A stretch of 64,000 nucleotides of DNA from Butyrivibrio sp. MC2021 (GTDB lineage: Bacteria > Bacillota > Clostridia > Lachnospirales > Lachnospiraceae), in the NCBI RefSeq assembly GCF_000621605.1, contig NZ_JHXX01000002.1:1-64000 (forward strand). The letters run 5' to 3'. The first letter of the stretch is position 1. Each line of letters begins with the position of its first letter. The notes beneath the pieces were generated by a model, which was given only the letters and a program-made list of their open reading frames with translations, ran no database searches and was not told the DNA's origin. The position numbers were made by a program, and so were the translations under genes. Shown here piece after piece: positions 17,299 through 26,137 of the stretch.

Positions 17299-18036
17299 AT
17301 GAGCAGGACCTTCAAGTACATACAATATGAAGATGTACTTAAGTCTTTCAGAGAGTTTCAGAAAACGATTCTGGCTGAAAGGCCTGTTTTCATTGCGCGT
17401 CATGGAGATTACGTTCTTCAGATGGAGAGTGTGGATGACAATACTCTCGGTCTTAAGATAATCAACAACGAGAAAAACAAGATAATCCAGAGCAGGACCT
17501 ATGATGTGAATAAGACCACGGATGAGCTGGTGGCCAGAGGCGTAAGGCATGCCTGCCAGAAGATGTCAGAGCTCAGCGACCAGGAAGTAAACAGAAGGCG
17601 AATGCAGGTCTGGAAGTGGTACATCATGGAGTGGCAAAAGAAAAATGCTGATAATACCAAGGAGATGCTTAACAAGGAGCTCATCTGGTCCGAGGAGGGC
17701 ACTGAGCTTGAGCAGGAGATCCTGGATATCGAGACTTTCCTTCACGGGGACTACCTGAATCTGGGCAACACTCTGGGACTTATAGACAAGTATCTCAATG
17801 ATGAAAAGCAGAAGGAATGGTTTAAGAAGTTTGTCATTGCCGACATCATGGAGATGACCAGTGAGGATACCAGGGACAGATCCATTGCGGAGACGGAAGA
17901 GGCCAATCGTGAGGATGGTATCAAGATTCACACCTATCAGTTTACCGTCAGTGTTGAGGCCACAGACAAGGAACACGCCAGAGCCGCATTGCTGAGTTAT
18001 CTGGCGGGAGACGAACGCATAAAAGTGCAGAAATAA
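17299..18036 (+). CDS. Hypothetical protein, likely partner of the PAS-GGDEF-EAL protein
   Basis: I do not recognise this 245-residue soluble protein. The N-terminal third is mixed (FKYIQYEDVLKSFREFQKTI), a middle helical, Trp-rich stretch (MQVWKWYIMEWQKKN) follows, and the C-terminus ends in a possible small beta-alpha unit (IHTYQFTVSVEATDKEHARA). AGGAGG precedes the ATG. The 8-base gap to the upstream gene implies one transcript and suggests a joint role. About 210 bases of non-coding DNA follow. Confidence 0.7.
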   Translation: MSRTFKYIQYEDVLKSFREFQKTILAERPVFIARHGDYVLQMESVDDNTLGLKIINNEKNKIIQSRTYDVNKTTDELVARGVRHACQKMSELSDQEVNRRRMQVWKWYIMEWQKKNADNTKEMLNKELIWSEEGTELEQEILDIETFLHGDYLNLGNTLGLIDKYLNDEKQKEWFKKFVIADIMEMTSEDTRDRSIAETEEANREDGIKIHTYQFTVSVEATDKEHARAALLSYLAGDERIKVQK

Positions 18037-18130
18037 GCGCTAAAAAATATAAACTTTTGTTTATACTATTTTAATGATTTATTAAGCTAAAGTGACGGTT
18101 TTTCCTCTATCTTTTATGAAATTAATGTTA

Positions 18131-18214
18131 TATAATGTTCCCATTAAATGAAAATTTATTACGAAAGCGGCCGGGTTGAGGGGCCCACAAGCACTTTCAG
18201 TAAAATCATTTAAT
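18131..18214 (+). promoter_or_regulatory. Promoter -10 and nested-hairpin 5' leader
   Basis: TATAAT at 18131 should start RNA near 18143. From there three helices nest. ATTAAATGA (18143-18151) pairs with TCATTTAAT (18206-18214). TTAC-GAAAG (18159-18167) pairs with CTTTC-GTAA (18194-18203) across one bulged A. GGCC (169-172) pairs with GGCC (182-185). The sequence after the structure is AT-rich and reaches a GGAGG site 16 bases later. No riboswitch class I know fits. The rest of the gene-free stretch (18037-18247) shows only AT-rich promoter-like DNA. Confidence 0.55.
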
Positions 18215-18247
18215 CAAAATTTTCTTATGAGATGGAGGAATTGAATA

Positions 18248-18499
18248 ATGAGAAGTTCCGCAAAGACTAAAAAAGGCATGAGTCATGGATGCATCGAGAT
18301 TATGACTGATGCGATCAAGGCAAAGGAGCAGAACCTATCATACGGTAAGTTTAAGGCTCTTGACATGTTAGGCATTGGAAGCATGCAGGACGAAGATTAC
18401 AGTTCTGAGTATCATGTTCATTCCGGAAACATAGTTCGCCGCACAGAGCAGACTGAGAAGAAGAAAGCAGTTGCTTTCGTTAAGATCAGACAGGCTTGA
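18248..18499 (+). CDS. Small hypothetical protein behind a folded leader
   Basis: An 83-residue, Lys- and His-containing soluble protein (SSAKTKKGMSHGCIEIMTD at the start, ending KKKAVAFVKIRQA). I do not recognise it. GGAGG precedes the ATG by 9 bases. It has its own promoter and a structured 5' region and is followed by a strong terminator, so it is a free-standing, possibly highly expressed gene. Confidence 0.65.
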   Translation: MRSSAKTKKGMSHGCIEIMTDAIKAKEQNLSYGKFKALDMLGIGSMQDEDYSSEYHVHSGNIVRRTEQTEKKKAVAFVKIRQA

Positions 18500-18534
18500 G
18501 GATGATGAGCTTTACAACTGAATATGCGAATAAT

Positions 18535-18568
18535 AAAAGAGACCACTGATTTCATAGGTCTCTTTTTT
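18535..18568. terminator. Bidirectional terminator between convergent genes
   Basis: AAAAGAGACC pairs with GGTCTCTTTTTT around a 12-base loop. It can end the small plus-strand gene and the minus-strand YczE-like gene. Confidence 0.85.
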
Positions 18569-18585
18569 GATATCTGAGTATGGTT

Positions 18586-19245
18586 TTACAGATGGAAAAC
18601 ATGCTTGTTGAGGAACTTGCCCACAACTGTGATGACAGGTCCAAGGAAAAGAGCCATCAGCAGGATTCCGATATTGGGCTTTCCTCCAAGGACAACACCT
18701 ACTACGATAACAAGAAGGTCATAGGCAATACGGATCACTGCGTAAGGAACCTTTTTCAGTACCTTCTCTGATATGATCTGGGGCATGGCATCATAGGGGG
18801 ACACGCCCATATTGGCATTGATGTAGAAGGATACGGATATGATAAAGAACAAAAGCGCCAGCACAAAAATCACTGCTCTTGAGGGCATATCTGTGAAATA
18901 GTGCTCCGGAATCGTCTTTTCCCATAACCATTTGAAGAAATTGGCGATGTATCCGATAAATACCATGTTTGCAATGGTGCCAAGGCCTATCTGGTTTCTT
19001 CCGAAGAGTATTACAAAAATGAACAGGACTGAGTTAAGAAGAAGCTGCCAGGTTCCGAAGAGTATGCCAAGTCTCTCGGATACGGTCCAGTTCATAAAGG
19101 TGCAGGGGTCCGTTCCCAGGTCTACCTTTATCAGAAAAGATAAGAAGAATCCCATCAGGAAAACACCTACATTCATGACAATCAGTCGCTTTTTGAAATT
19201 GGGCTGATTAAAGTAATTCTTTACATTTTGCATTAAATTGTTCAT
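18586..19245 (-). CDS. YczE/YitT-like integral membrane protein
   Basis: A 219-residue protein with five or six hydrophobic segments. LGTDPCTFMNWTVSERLGI (residues about 43-61) and MGVSPYDAMPQIISEKV (about 147-163) are the paired repeats typical of the YczE/YitT-like family, whose transport role is not established. AGGAAGT precedes the ATG. It follows a 65-residue gene by 23 bases on the same strand, so the two form an operon. Confidence 0.75.
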   Translation of the reverse strand: MNNLMQNVKNYFNQPNFKKRLIVMNVGVFLMGFFLSFLIKVDLGTDPCTFMNWTVSERLGILFGTWQLLLNSVLFIFVILFGRNQIGLGTIANMVFIGYIANFFKWLWEKTIPEHYFTDMPSRAVIFVLALLFFIISVSFYINANMGVSPYDAMPQIISEKVLKKVPYAVIRIAYDLLVIVVGVVLGGKPNIGILLMALFLGPVITVVGKFLNKHVFHL

Positions 19246-19268
19246 TGATACTTCCTTTTCGTTATTCT

Positions 19269-19466
19269 TTACTCTGCTATGTGAAGCGCATAGTAGGAGT
19301 TTTTGTAGTTTATAAGGACAGGAGCGTTCACAAAGGCCTCATCTCCCACATAGCAGCGATCGGCCTCCTTGTCAAAGGTATAGGCCCTTCCGTCCGGATC
19401 ATTGTCGTTGATTATGGCAAGAGCCTGCTCCAGGGTCTCGTCGCCTTTACAAAGATGTATTTTCAT
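19269..19466 (-). CDS. Small hypothetical protein, 65 residues
   Basis: A soluble protein of unknown family starting MKIHLCKGDETLEQALAIIN and ending in a Tyr-rich strand (NYKNSYYALHIAE). AAAAAGGAAAC precedes the ATG. It lies directly upstream of the YczE-like gene and is divergent from larB, with about 200 bases of AT-rich DNA between that should hold both promoters. Confidence 0.6.
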   Translation of the reverse strand: MKIHLCKGDETLEQALAIINDNDPDGRAYTFDKEADRCYVGDEAFVNAPVLINYKNSYYALHIAE

Positions 19467-19665
19467 ATACGTTTCCTTTTTTACAGAATCATGATAAATA
19501 TAAAAAACAGCAATGGATAGTATAACACTTTACTTAGAGAAGGTTAATAGTTTTTTTACATGTGTTAAGTAAAGGATTGCAATAATGTATGATACAATAA
19601 TACTAGTGTAGTGTGCCTTTGCGGACTTTTATTCGTAATAGCAATAATTTATTGACGGGATATCT

Positions 19666-20436
19666 ATGGAACAGAAGGATATAAAAGAATTACTTGAAAA
19701 TGTTAAAGATGGAAAATTGTCTGTAGAGGATGCTCTTTTGCATTTGAAAAAGGAACCCTTTGAGAATCTGGGGTATGCAAGACCGGACCACCACAGAGGC
19801 CTCAGACAGGGAAGGGCAGAGGTGATCTTTGGCCAGGGCAAGACCAGGGAGCAGATTGTTGGAATAACCGAGAACCTTATAGCTCACGGCCAAAAGAGCG
19901 TTCTGATAACGAGAATGAGCAGTGAAGCCGCTGCCTATTTCAGGGAGCATAAACCTGATTGCGTTTCGGAGTTTTCCTATGACGAAATGGGAAGAGTCGG
20001 AATAGCCGGGCAGCAGATAGATTCAGTCCCAAAGGAAGGAAAGATCGTTATTGCCACCGGCGGAACCAGTGATATTCCCGTGGCGGAGGAGGCTGCCAAG
20101 ACCGCCGAGATCATGGGCAATAATGTGGTAAGGCTCTATGACGTGGGAGTTGCCGGGATTCACAGGCTCTTGGATAAGATTGCCATGGAAGAGATAATGA
20201 CCGCCAGGGTAATAATCGCCATAGCGGGCATGGAGGGAGCACTGGCCAGCGTCGTTGGAGGACTGGCGGACTGTCCTGTTATCGCGGTTCCCACCAGTGT
20301 TGGATATGGAGCGTCCTTCGGCGGGCTTTCAGCCCTTTTATCAATGCTTAACTCCTGCGCCAGCGGAGTCAGCGTTGTCAATATCGATAACGGATTTGGG
20401 GCCGGTTACCTGGCCGGAATGATAAATCAAAAATAA
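19666..20436 (+). CDS. larB: LarB-type pyridinium-3,5-biscarboxylate mononucleotide synthase
   Basis: LarB carboxylates and hydrolyses nicotinic acid adenine dinucleotide as the first step to the nickel-pincer cofactor of lactate racemase. The 256 residues show the LarB pattern: ARPDHHRGLRQGRAEVIFGQ (about 38-57), the PurE-like core IATGGTSDIPVAEEAA and VGVAGIHRLL, and SVGYGASFGGLSALL followed by the conserved Cys in NSCASGVSVVNID. It is PurE-related, but the true purE lies at 29.2 kb. larC and larE are not in this window, so the cofactor's user is unknown here. Three further genes follow closely. Confidence 0.9.
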   Translation: MEQKDIKELLENVKDGKLSVEDALLHLKKEPFENLGYARPDHHRGLRQGRAEVIFGQGKTREQIVGITENLIAHGQKSVLITRMSSEAAAYFREHKPDCVSEFSYDEMGRVGIAGQQIDSVPKEGKIVIATGGTSDIPVAEEAAKTAEIMGNNVVRLYDVGVAGIHRLLDKIAMEEIMTARVIIAIAGMEGALASVVGGLADCPVIAVPTSVGYGASFGGLSALLSMLNSCASGVSVVNIDNGFGAGYLAGMINQK

Positions 20437-20456
20437 GTTTGGGGAGTTTTTCAAAA

Positions 20457-20900
20457 ATGGAGGTTTTACAGATCAGTATTTCAGGCATCATAAGCGGATT
20501 TCTTCTGGGACTGCTTATAGGATGCGCATTGGCGGCAGCCTGCTACACGGAGAAGTTTTTAGGTATTATCTTTAAGCCCGTGGAACTTGTTTTGGGGAAG
20601 TTTCCGGAGATAACACTGATACTTCCGGTGCTGTTTCATGATAACCCGGAAATTATCTTCTATGTTTGCACCATTGCCACCGCTGGATTTTTCTACGGAA
20701 AAATATATAAGGCCCTGGCAGGCACAGATGACAAGCTTCTTGAGATGGCACATATTTTCAGGATGCCCACAGACAGGAAGATCCAGTACATCTTTTTGCC
20801 GCAGATCCTGGGAGAACTTAAGGTTTCAGCCCTTATAGGAATTGTCAGGTGCTTCGTGATCGGCATTGCGGCCGGTGTCATCTGTAACATTTTATCTTGA
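20457..20900 (+). CDS. Short ABC transporter permease-like membrane protein
   Basis: A 147-residue protein with about four hydrophobic segments. The loop KLLEMAHIFRMPTDRKIQYI, then FLPQILGELKVSALIG, matches the EAA loop by which permeases contact their ATPase (helix, then I-LP). Typical SsuC/TauC-type permeases are about 250 residues, so this one is short and seems to lack the first membrane segments. GGGGAG lies 10 bases before the ATG; an upstream TTG at 20439 has no site. The ATPase gene follows after 32 bases. Confidence 0.65.
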   Translation: MEVLQISISGIISGFLLGLLIGCALAAACYTEKFLGIIFKPVELVLGKFPEITLILPVLFHDNPEIIFYVCTIATAGFFYGKIYKALAGTDDKLLEMAHIFRMPTDRKIQYIFLPQILGELKVSALIGIVRCFVIGIAAGVICNILS

Positions 20901-20932
20901 AAAAAGCAGATTAAGTTGGGAGAGGACTAAAG

Positions 20933-21535
20933 GTGATAATTGAGGTTAAGGAGGTATCCAAATCCTACGGAGACAAGAAGGTTTTGGATAATTTCAGCTT
21001 ACATATAGAATCAGAGCATACATATATAATTACAGGCCCCTCCGGAACAGGCAAAACAACGCTTCTTAGGCTGGTACTGGGGCTGGAAAAGCCTGATAAG
21101 GGCAAGGTCGGACTTCTTGGGGATTACAAGTATCCCTATATAGTCTCGGGCACTGTTTTCCAGGAAGACAGACTCATCGAGAATCTGGACGCCGTTACCA
21201 ACTGCACCCTGGTCAGCAAGAAGATCTTCAGGGAGACGGTAACGGAGGAGCTTCTGAAGCTCCTTTCCGAGGAGGACATCAGAAAGCCTGTCAGTGAACT
21301 GGATGATGGGAAAAGACGTCTGGTGGCCATTGCCAGAGCCTGTTGTATTCCCAATGATGTTTTGATAATGGATGAGCCCTTTTTGGGACTGGATGAAAAG
21401 ACCAGAGAAAAGGCCATCAGGTTTGTAAGAGACAAGCAGGGCTCGGGGCCCCTTGTAATAGCTACATCTTACACTGAGGGACTGGAGTTTGGCAGAATTA
21501 TAGAGTTAGAGGGAGATTTTTATGGTAACAAATGA
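20933..21535 (+). CDS. ABC transporter ATP-binding protein, degenerate signature
   Basis: A 200-residue ATPase resembling the SsuB/TauB group. The Walker A GPSGTGKTT (35-43), Q-loop VFQED, Walker B VLIMDEPF and D-loop LGLDEKTR are intact. The ABC signature reads ELDDGKRRL instead of LSGGQ, and the switch region reads ATSYTEG where a His is normal. Activity is therefore uncertain. The start is taken as GTG with GGGAGAGG upstream. It pairs with the short permease gene. The last 14 bases overlap the hydrogenase gene, so translation is coupled. Confidence 0.75.
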   Translation: MIIEVKEVSKSYGDKKVLDNFSLHIESEHTYIITGPSGTGKTTLLRLVLGLEKPDKGKVGLLGDYKYPYIVSGTVFQEDRLIENLDAVTNCTLVSKKIFRETVTEELLKLLSEEDIRKPVSELDDGKRRLVAIARACCIPNDVLIMDEPFLGLDEKTREKAIRFVRDKQGSGPLVIATSYTEGLEFGRIIELEGDFYGNK

Positions 21536-22994
21536 TGAAAGCATGAACCGGTTTAAACACAACATTATGGAGCAGGTATGCCGCCTGGAGTGGGAGGGAA
21601 ACAACGATCCGGAGCATATCGAGCAGCTTATTATGGACATTATTCCCGGTCCTAAGCCTACTTACAGATGCTGTGTATATAAGGAAAGGGAGATTGTAAG
21701 ACAGAGGATCAGGCTTGCCATGGCCAAGAATCCTTCCTATAATCCGGATTCCAACAATATAGTACAGGTAATAGACCCTGCCTGCGATGAGTGTCCCATC
21801 GCGGCTTATTCCGTGACGGACAACTGCAGATTCTGCATGGGCAAGGCCTGCCTTAATTCCTGTAAATTCGGGGCCATCAGCCCCGGTGATACCCATATGC
21901 ACATCGACCCTGCCAAGTGCAAGGAGTGCGGTATGTGTGCCAATGCCTGTCCTTACAATGCCATCGTGCATCTGGAGAGACCCTGCAAAAAGGCCTGTCC
22001 TGTAGGGGCCATCACCTATGATGAGTATGGCTATTGCAAGATAGATGAAGATAAATGTATCCAGTGCGGTCACTGCATTCACAGCTGTCCTTTCGCAGCC
22101 ATCGGAAGCAAGACCTTCCTGGTGGATATCATCAAGGATATCAAGGCAGGAAAAGAGGTTATAGCCATGTGCGCTCCCGCCACCGAGGGTCAGTTCGGTG
22201 ATGATATTTCCATGGCCTCCATTAAGGAGGGCTTAAAGAGACTGGGCTTTGCCGATATGGTGGAGGTAGGTCTTGGCGGAGATATGACTGCGGCTTATGA
22301 GTCCGCAGAGTGGGCAGAGGCCTACAGAGAGGGACGTAAGATGACCACCTCCTGTTGTCCCGCTTTTATCAATATGTTAAAAAAGCACTTCCCGGATCAG
22401 TACAGGGATAACATGTCTACAACAGTTTCTCCCATGTGTGCTATTTCCAGATACCTTAAGGCTACCAGGCCCGGATGTATCACTGTTTTCATCGGTCCCT
22501 GCATTGCCAAGAAATCCGAGGCTCAGGACAAGACTGTTTCCGGAAATGCTGATTATGTAGTTACCTATGGAGAACTCAGGGCTCTTATGAGATCCAAGGA
22601 TGTTAAGTTTGGGCCTGTTTCCAATGAATATCAGGAATCCTCCATCTGGGGTAAGAGATTTGCCACCAGCGGTGGAGTGGCTGATGCTGTTATTGAGTGC
22701 ATGAAGGAAAGAGGAGAAGATACCTCAGGACTTAAGCTGCATCGCGCCGCCGGAGGAAATGAGTGTAAGAAGGCTCTTACTCTTTTGAAGGTTGGAAAAC
22801 TTCCTGAGGACTTCATAGAAGGAATGGTATGTCCCGGAGGCTGCGTTGGCGGACCTTCCAGACACAGACATATCACCGAGATCAACAAGGCAAGAGAGAA
22901 CCTGTTATCTAAAGCGGATGACAGGAAGGTTCTGGAGAATTTAAAGAACTATCCTATGGACAAATTCTCCATGCACAGAGATGGACGATTGTAA
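21522..22994 (+). CDS. Monomeric [FeFe] hydrogenase, group B-like
   Basis: A 490-residue iron-sulphur protein. Two ferredoxin-type cluster motifs lie around residues 133-159 and 172-189 (CKECGMCANACPYN; CIQCGHCIHSCPFA), after a further Cys-rich N-terminal stretch. The H-cluster ligands are present: TSCCPAF (Cys278), FIGPCIAKKSEA (Cys327) and VCPGGCVGG (Cys437, Cys441). These variants match group B enzymes rather than the classic HydA TSCCPGW form. It probably makes or uses H2 with ferredoxin during fermentation. The HydE/F/G maturases are not in the window. GAGGGAG lies 7 bases before the ATG. Operon partners are larB and the ABC pair. Confidence 0.88.
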   Translation: MVTNDESMNRFKHNIMEQVCRLEWEGNNDPEHIEQLIMDIIPGPKPTYRCCVYKEREIVRQRIRLAMAKNPSYNPDSNNIVQVIDPACDECPIAAYSVTDNCRFCMGKACLNSCKFGAISPGDTHMHIDPAKCKECGMCANACPYNAIVHLERPCKKACPVGAITYDEYGYCKIDEDKCIQCGHCIHSCPFAAIGSKTFLVDIIKDIKAGKEVIAMCAPATEGQFGDDISMASIKEGLKRLGFADMVEVGLGGDMTAAYESAEWAEAYREGRKMTTSCCPAFINMLKKHFPDQYRDNMSTTVSPMCAISRYLKATRPGCITVFIGPCIAKKSEAQDKTVSGNADYVVTYGELRALMRSKDVKFGPVSNEYQESSIWGKRFATSGGVADAVIECMKERGEDTSGLKLHRAAGGNECKKALTLLKVGKLPEDFIEGMVCPGGCVGGPSRHRHITEINKARENLLSKADDRKVLENLKNYPMDKFSMHRDGRL

Positions 22995-23037
22995 TTTTTG
23001 TTGATACTTTTGCTTTCGTCTTATGAGGCGCAGGTTT

Positions 23038-26000
23038 ATGAAGAAAAGTAAAAATGAGATTGTTCGTGCTATATTCGGTACGTCAGATGATCCAAAGAAG
23101 ATTGCGGTTAACTGTGTAATGGTCATTTCAACCGCTCTTTGGTCTATTGCCTACGGCTTTTTGATAATAAAGCTTTCTCCTTATCATAATATTTTTACAG
23201 GTTTGTTTTACGTACTGAAATATGTTCCGTTTATCCTGACGGCTGCCTTTGGAGGGGCAGTCCCGGGACTAATGGCTGTTCTTATTGTCTTTCTCCAGAA
23301 AACTGTGGTTCAGAGCAGTTTCTCTTATCTGACCTTTGCTTATCTTTTGGTGGTTATGGTCATAGAAGCTATGGCCAAGAAAGGATTCTTCAGAAAGTGG
23401 CAGACAACCATTCTGGCCGCTGTTATTCAGATGCTTGTTGCCGGAGTATTCTGGGGCGTTATATTGTGGCTCCTTTCCGGCAAACCCCTTTCTTCAATTG
23501 ATTTCTTTGTTCTTGCCCAATGTTTCCTTAATGAGCTTCCTGACAGCTTCATTTCATGCTTCATTGTTTATTTTGTCTATAAAAAAATTCCGGTGGAAAG
23601 GAAGAGACTTATTAACAATGGTAAGTATTACATTGATCCGGAGCTTTTGACGGAAGAAGAAAGATATGAGGTGGGCAACAAGTCAAAGATCGGCAAAGTT
23701 ATCCTGGGGATAGTTGTTTTTGAAGCTATTGTACTTGGAATTTCTACAGAGGTTGCTTCCAATACTCTGGTTCCAAGCATGAAGATTATCTATGCAGACA
23801 GTGAGCAGCCCGGTCCTGACGCTGAGTTCCCTGGGCAGAACAATGAGGACTACAGCCATGTTACCAATGCCGGTATCCTTGAGAGCCGGGTAAGCTTCAG
23901 GCTTGCCGCAGAGGCCAGGGATACAGTGGAAGCACAGAAGAATTATGCTCTGGAGGTGGGCTTTAGAAACATTCAGTTCAGCGTAAAGCTTGCAATGCTT
24001 ATTTCCATTATTGTTATTCCGCTGGCTGCATTTGTGAACAGATATGCCCAAAGAAGAATTGCCGACCCCATCAGATCCCTTTCCAAGGCTGTATCAAGTA
24101 TTTATAATTCCAGCGACCAGAAGATAAATACCAGTGTCAATGAACTTCACAATCTGGAGATCGATACAGATGATGAGATTGAGGATCTGTATCACTCAGT
24201 GGATCTTACCTTCTACAAGCTGGTGGAATATATCGAACTGGTTAAGTCCAGGCAGACCATTGAGGATCAGCTGATTTTGGAGAAGGCCGCAAATGAAGCC
24301 AAGTCCAGATTTCTTTCGAATATTTCCCATGAAATCAGAACTCCCATCAATGCGGTTCTTGGTTTTGATGAGATGATCCTTCGCCAGTCCAATGACCCGG
24401 AGGTCATCAGGTATGCCACAGATATCCAGAACTCAGGAAAAACTCTTTTGACCCTGATCAATGATATCCTTGATTTCTCTAAGATCGAAGCTGGTAAGAT
24501 GGAGATAATCCCGGTGGAATATGAACTGGGCTCAGTTATCAATGATCTTGTAAATATGGCAAAGGTCAGGGCTGCAAGCAAGCAGCTTGAGTTTAAGGTG
24601 AACGTATCCGAGAGCATTCCTCATATTCTTTTCGGTGATGAGGTTCGTATAAGGCAGTGTGTTACCAACATCATAACCAACGCCATCAAGTACACGGAAA
24701 AAGGCAGTGTTACGCTGGATGTTGAATATGAGGATATAGAAACGGATAACCTTGATGAGAGTGATGAGGACAGAATCCTTCTTAAGATAAGGGTTACCGA
24801 TACCGGAATCGGAATTAAGGAAGAGGATATAGACAAGCTCTCCACAGCTTTTGAGAGAATTGATGAAAAGAGAAACAGGACCATCGAAGGAACTGGCCTT
24901 GGCATAAATATCGTAAACAGCCTTCTTTCCATGATGGAATCAAAGCTGGATGTTAAGAGTGTCTACGGAGAGGGAAGCTGTTTTTCCTTTGAGGTTGTAC
25001 AGAATGTTATAGACAGGGATCCTATAGGCGACTTTAGCAGCGCATACAGAGACAGCGTGGGCAAAACAGACAGGTACAAAGCTTCGTTCCATGCTCCTGA
25101 TGCAAAGATCCTGGTTGTTGATGACACCAAGACCAATCTGACGGTTATAGAGGGACTTCTTAAACAGACCCAGCTCCAGGTGGATACCGCCACCAGCGGA
25201 AGACAGGCCCTTGAAATGGTAAAAGAGAATGTCTATGACATTATCTTCCTTGACCACAGAATGCCTGAGATGGATGGAATCCAGACTTTCCACGCCATGG
25301 AAGAGATGTCGGATAACCAAAGTAAGGGCAAGCCTATCATTGCTCTTACGGCCAATGCCATATCGGGATCCAGAGAGATGTACCTTCAGGAGGGCTTTAC
25401 CGGTTATATGTCCAAGCCTGTTGATCCCGGCAAACTGGAAGAGATGATCATGTCTTATCTTCCTGAGGATAAGATATCCAAACCCGGAGATCCTGATTTT
25501 GTACAGGATGAAGAGGCCAATGCAAAAGAAGATGAGGCCATGCAGGAGCTCCTTAAGATAAACGGAATAGACGTTCAGGCAGCTATTTCCAGGTGTGGTT
25601 CCGCCACGGCAGCAATAGATGTTATGAATGACTTCATGCTTGCCATTGAAGACAGGGCCAACAATATCGAGCGGTACAAGAATGATGAGGATATAGCCAA
25701 TTATACGATCTATGTACATGGTCTTAAGAGTTCTGCAAGAGCCATCGGTGCCACATCACTTTCAGAGAAGGCTGAGTATCTGGAAAAATGCGGAAACAAA
25801 TATGATGTGGATGAGATAGATGCACTCACCGGAGAGCTTCTGGAACTTTACAGAAGCTATCTCACCAAACTGGCGCCTCTGTTTGAGAGAGAGGACGACG
25901 ACAGAGAACTCATAGATGAAGGGGAACTGGAAGGTGCGTTTGCATCCATTAAAGAATTTGTTGAAGGATCCTATTTTGACAGTGCGGACGATATCATGAA

Positions 26001-26106
26001 GATGCTGGAAGAATACAGGATTCCCGAGACATCACAGGCCAAATATAAGGAAGTAAAAAGACTTCTTGCAGCGGTTGACAGAGACGGACTTTTAAATATA
26101 CTTTAA
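23038..26106 (+). CDS. Hybrid sensor histidine kinase (membrane sensor, HisKA, HATPase, REC, HPt)
   Basis: A 1022-residue phosphorelay kinase. The N-terminus has five or six membrane segments (about 20-185), then another pair flanking an extracellular stretch (about 225-335). A linker leads to the HisKA box SRFLSNISHEIRTPINAV (His431) and an ATPase with TNAIKYTEKG, DTGIGIKEED and GTGLGINIVN. A receiver follows (DDTKTNL; phospho-Asp 739 in FLDHRMPEMDG), then an HPt domain with His894 in YVHGLKSSARAIG. All phosphorelay residues are present. I use the second ATG, which has GAGGCGCAGG before it. The next gene encodes a response regulator. Confidence 0.9.
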   Translation: MKKSKNEIVRAIFGTSDDPKKIAVNCVMVISTALWSIAYGFLIIKLSPYHNIFTGLFYVLKYVPFILTAAFGGAVPGLMAVLIVFLQKTVVQSSFSYLTFAYLLVVMVIEAMAKKGFFRKWQTTILAAVIQMLVAGVFWGVILWLLSGKPLSSIDFFVLAQCFLNELPDSFISCFIVYFVYKKIPVERKRLINNGKYYIDPELLTEEERYEVGNKSKIGKVILGIVVFEAIVLGISTEVASNTLVPSMKIIYADSEQPGPDAEFPGQNNEDYSHVTNAGILESRVSFRLAAEARDTVEAQKNYALEVGFRNIQFSVKLAMLISIIVIPLAAFVNRYAQRRIADPIRSLSKAVSSIYNSSDQKINTSVNELHNLEIDTDDEIEDLYHSVDLTFYKLVEYIELVKSRQTIEDQLILEKAANEAKSRFLSNISHEIRTPINAVLGFDEMILRQSNDPEVIRYATDIQNSGKTLLTLINDILDFSKIEAGKMEIIPVEYELGSVINDLVNMAKVRAASKQLEFKVNVSESIPHILFGDEVRIRQCVTNIITNAIKYTEKGSVTLDVEYEDIETDNLDESDEDRILLKIRVTDTGIGIKEEDIDKLSTAFERIDEKRNRTIEGTGLGINIVNSLLSMMESKLDVKSVYGEGSCFSFEVVQNVIDRDPIGDFSSAYRDSVGKTDRYKASFHAPDAKILVVDDTKTNLTVIEGLLKQTQLQVDTATSGRQALEMVKENVYDIIFLDHRMPEMDGIQTFHAMEEMSDNQSKGKPIIALTANAISGSREMYLQEGFTGYMSKPVDPGKLEEMIMSYLPEDKISKPGDPDFVQDEEANAKEDEAMQELLKINGIDVQAAISRCGSATAAIDVMNDFMLAIEDRANNIERYKNDEDIANYTIYVHGLKSSARAIGATSLSEKAEYLEKCGNKYDVDEIDALTGELLELYRSYLTKLAPLFEREDDDRELIDEGELEGAFASIKEFVEGSYFDSADDIMKMLEEYRIPETSQAKYKEVKRLLAAVDRDGLLNIL

Positions 26107-26137
26107 TAGTAGTGTCGAATGACGGAAGGGCAATAAT

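Noticed and set aside
19666..20436. Second purE
   Set aside because: PurE-like core, but the N-terminal ARPDHHRGLRQG region and length mark it as LarB; true purE lies in the pur operon.
24940..25719. Minus-strand open frame of 259 codons opposite the hybrid kinase
   Set aside because: It lies fully inside the receiver and HPt coding region of the kinase and has no supporting features.
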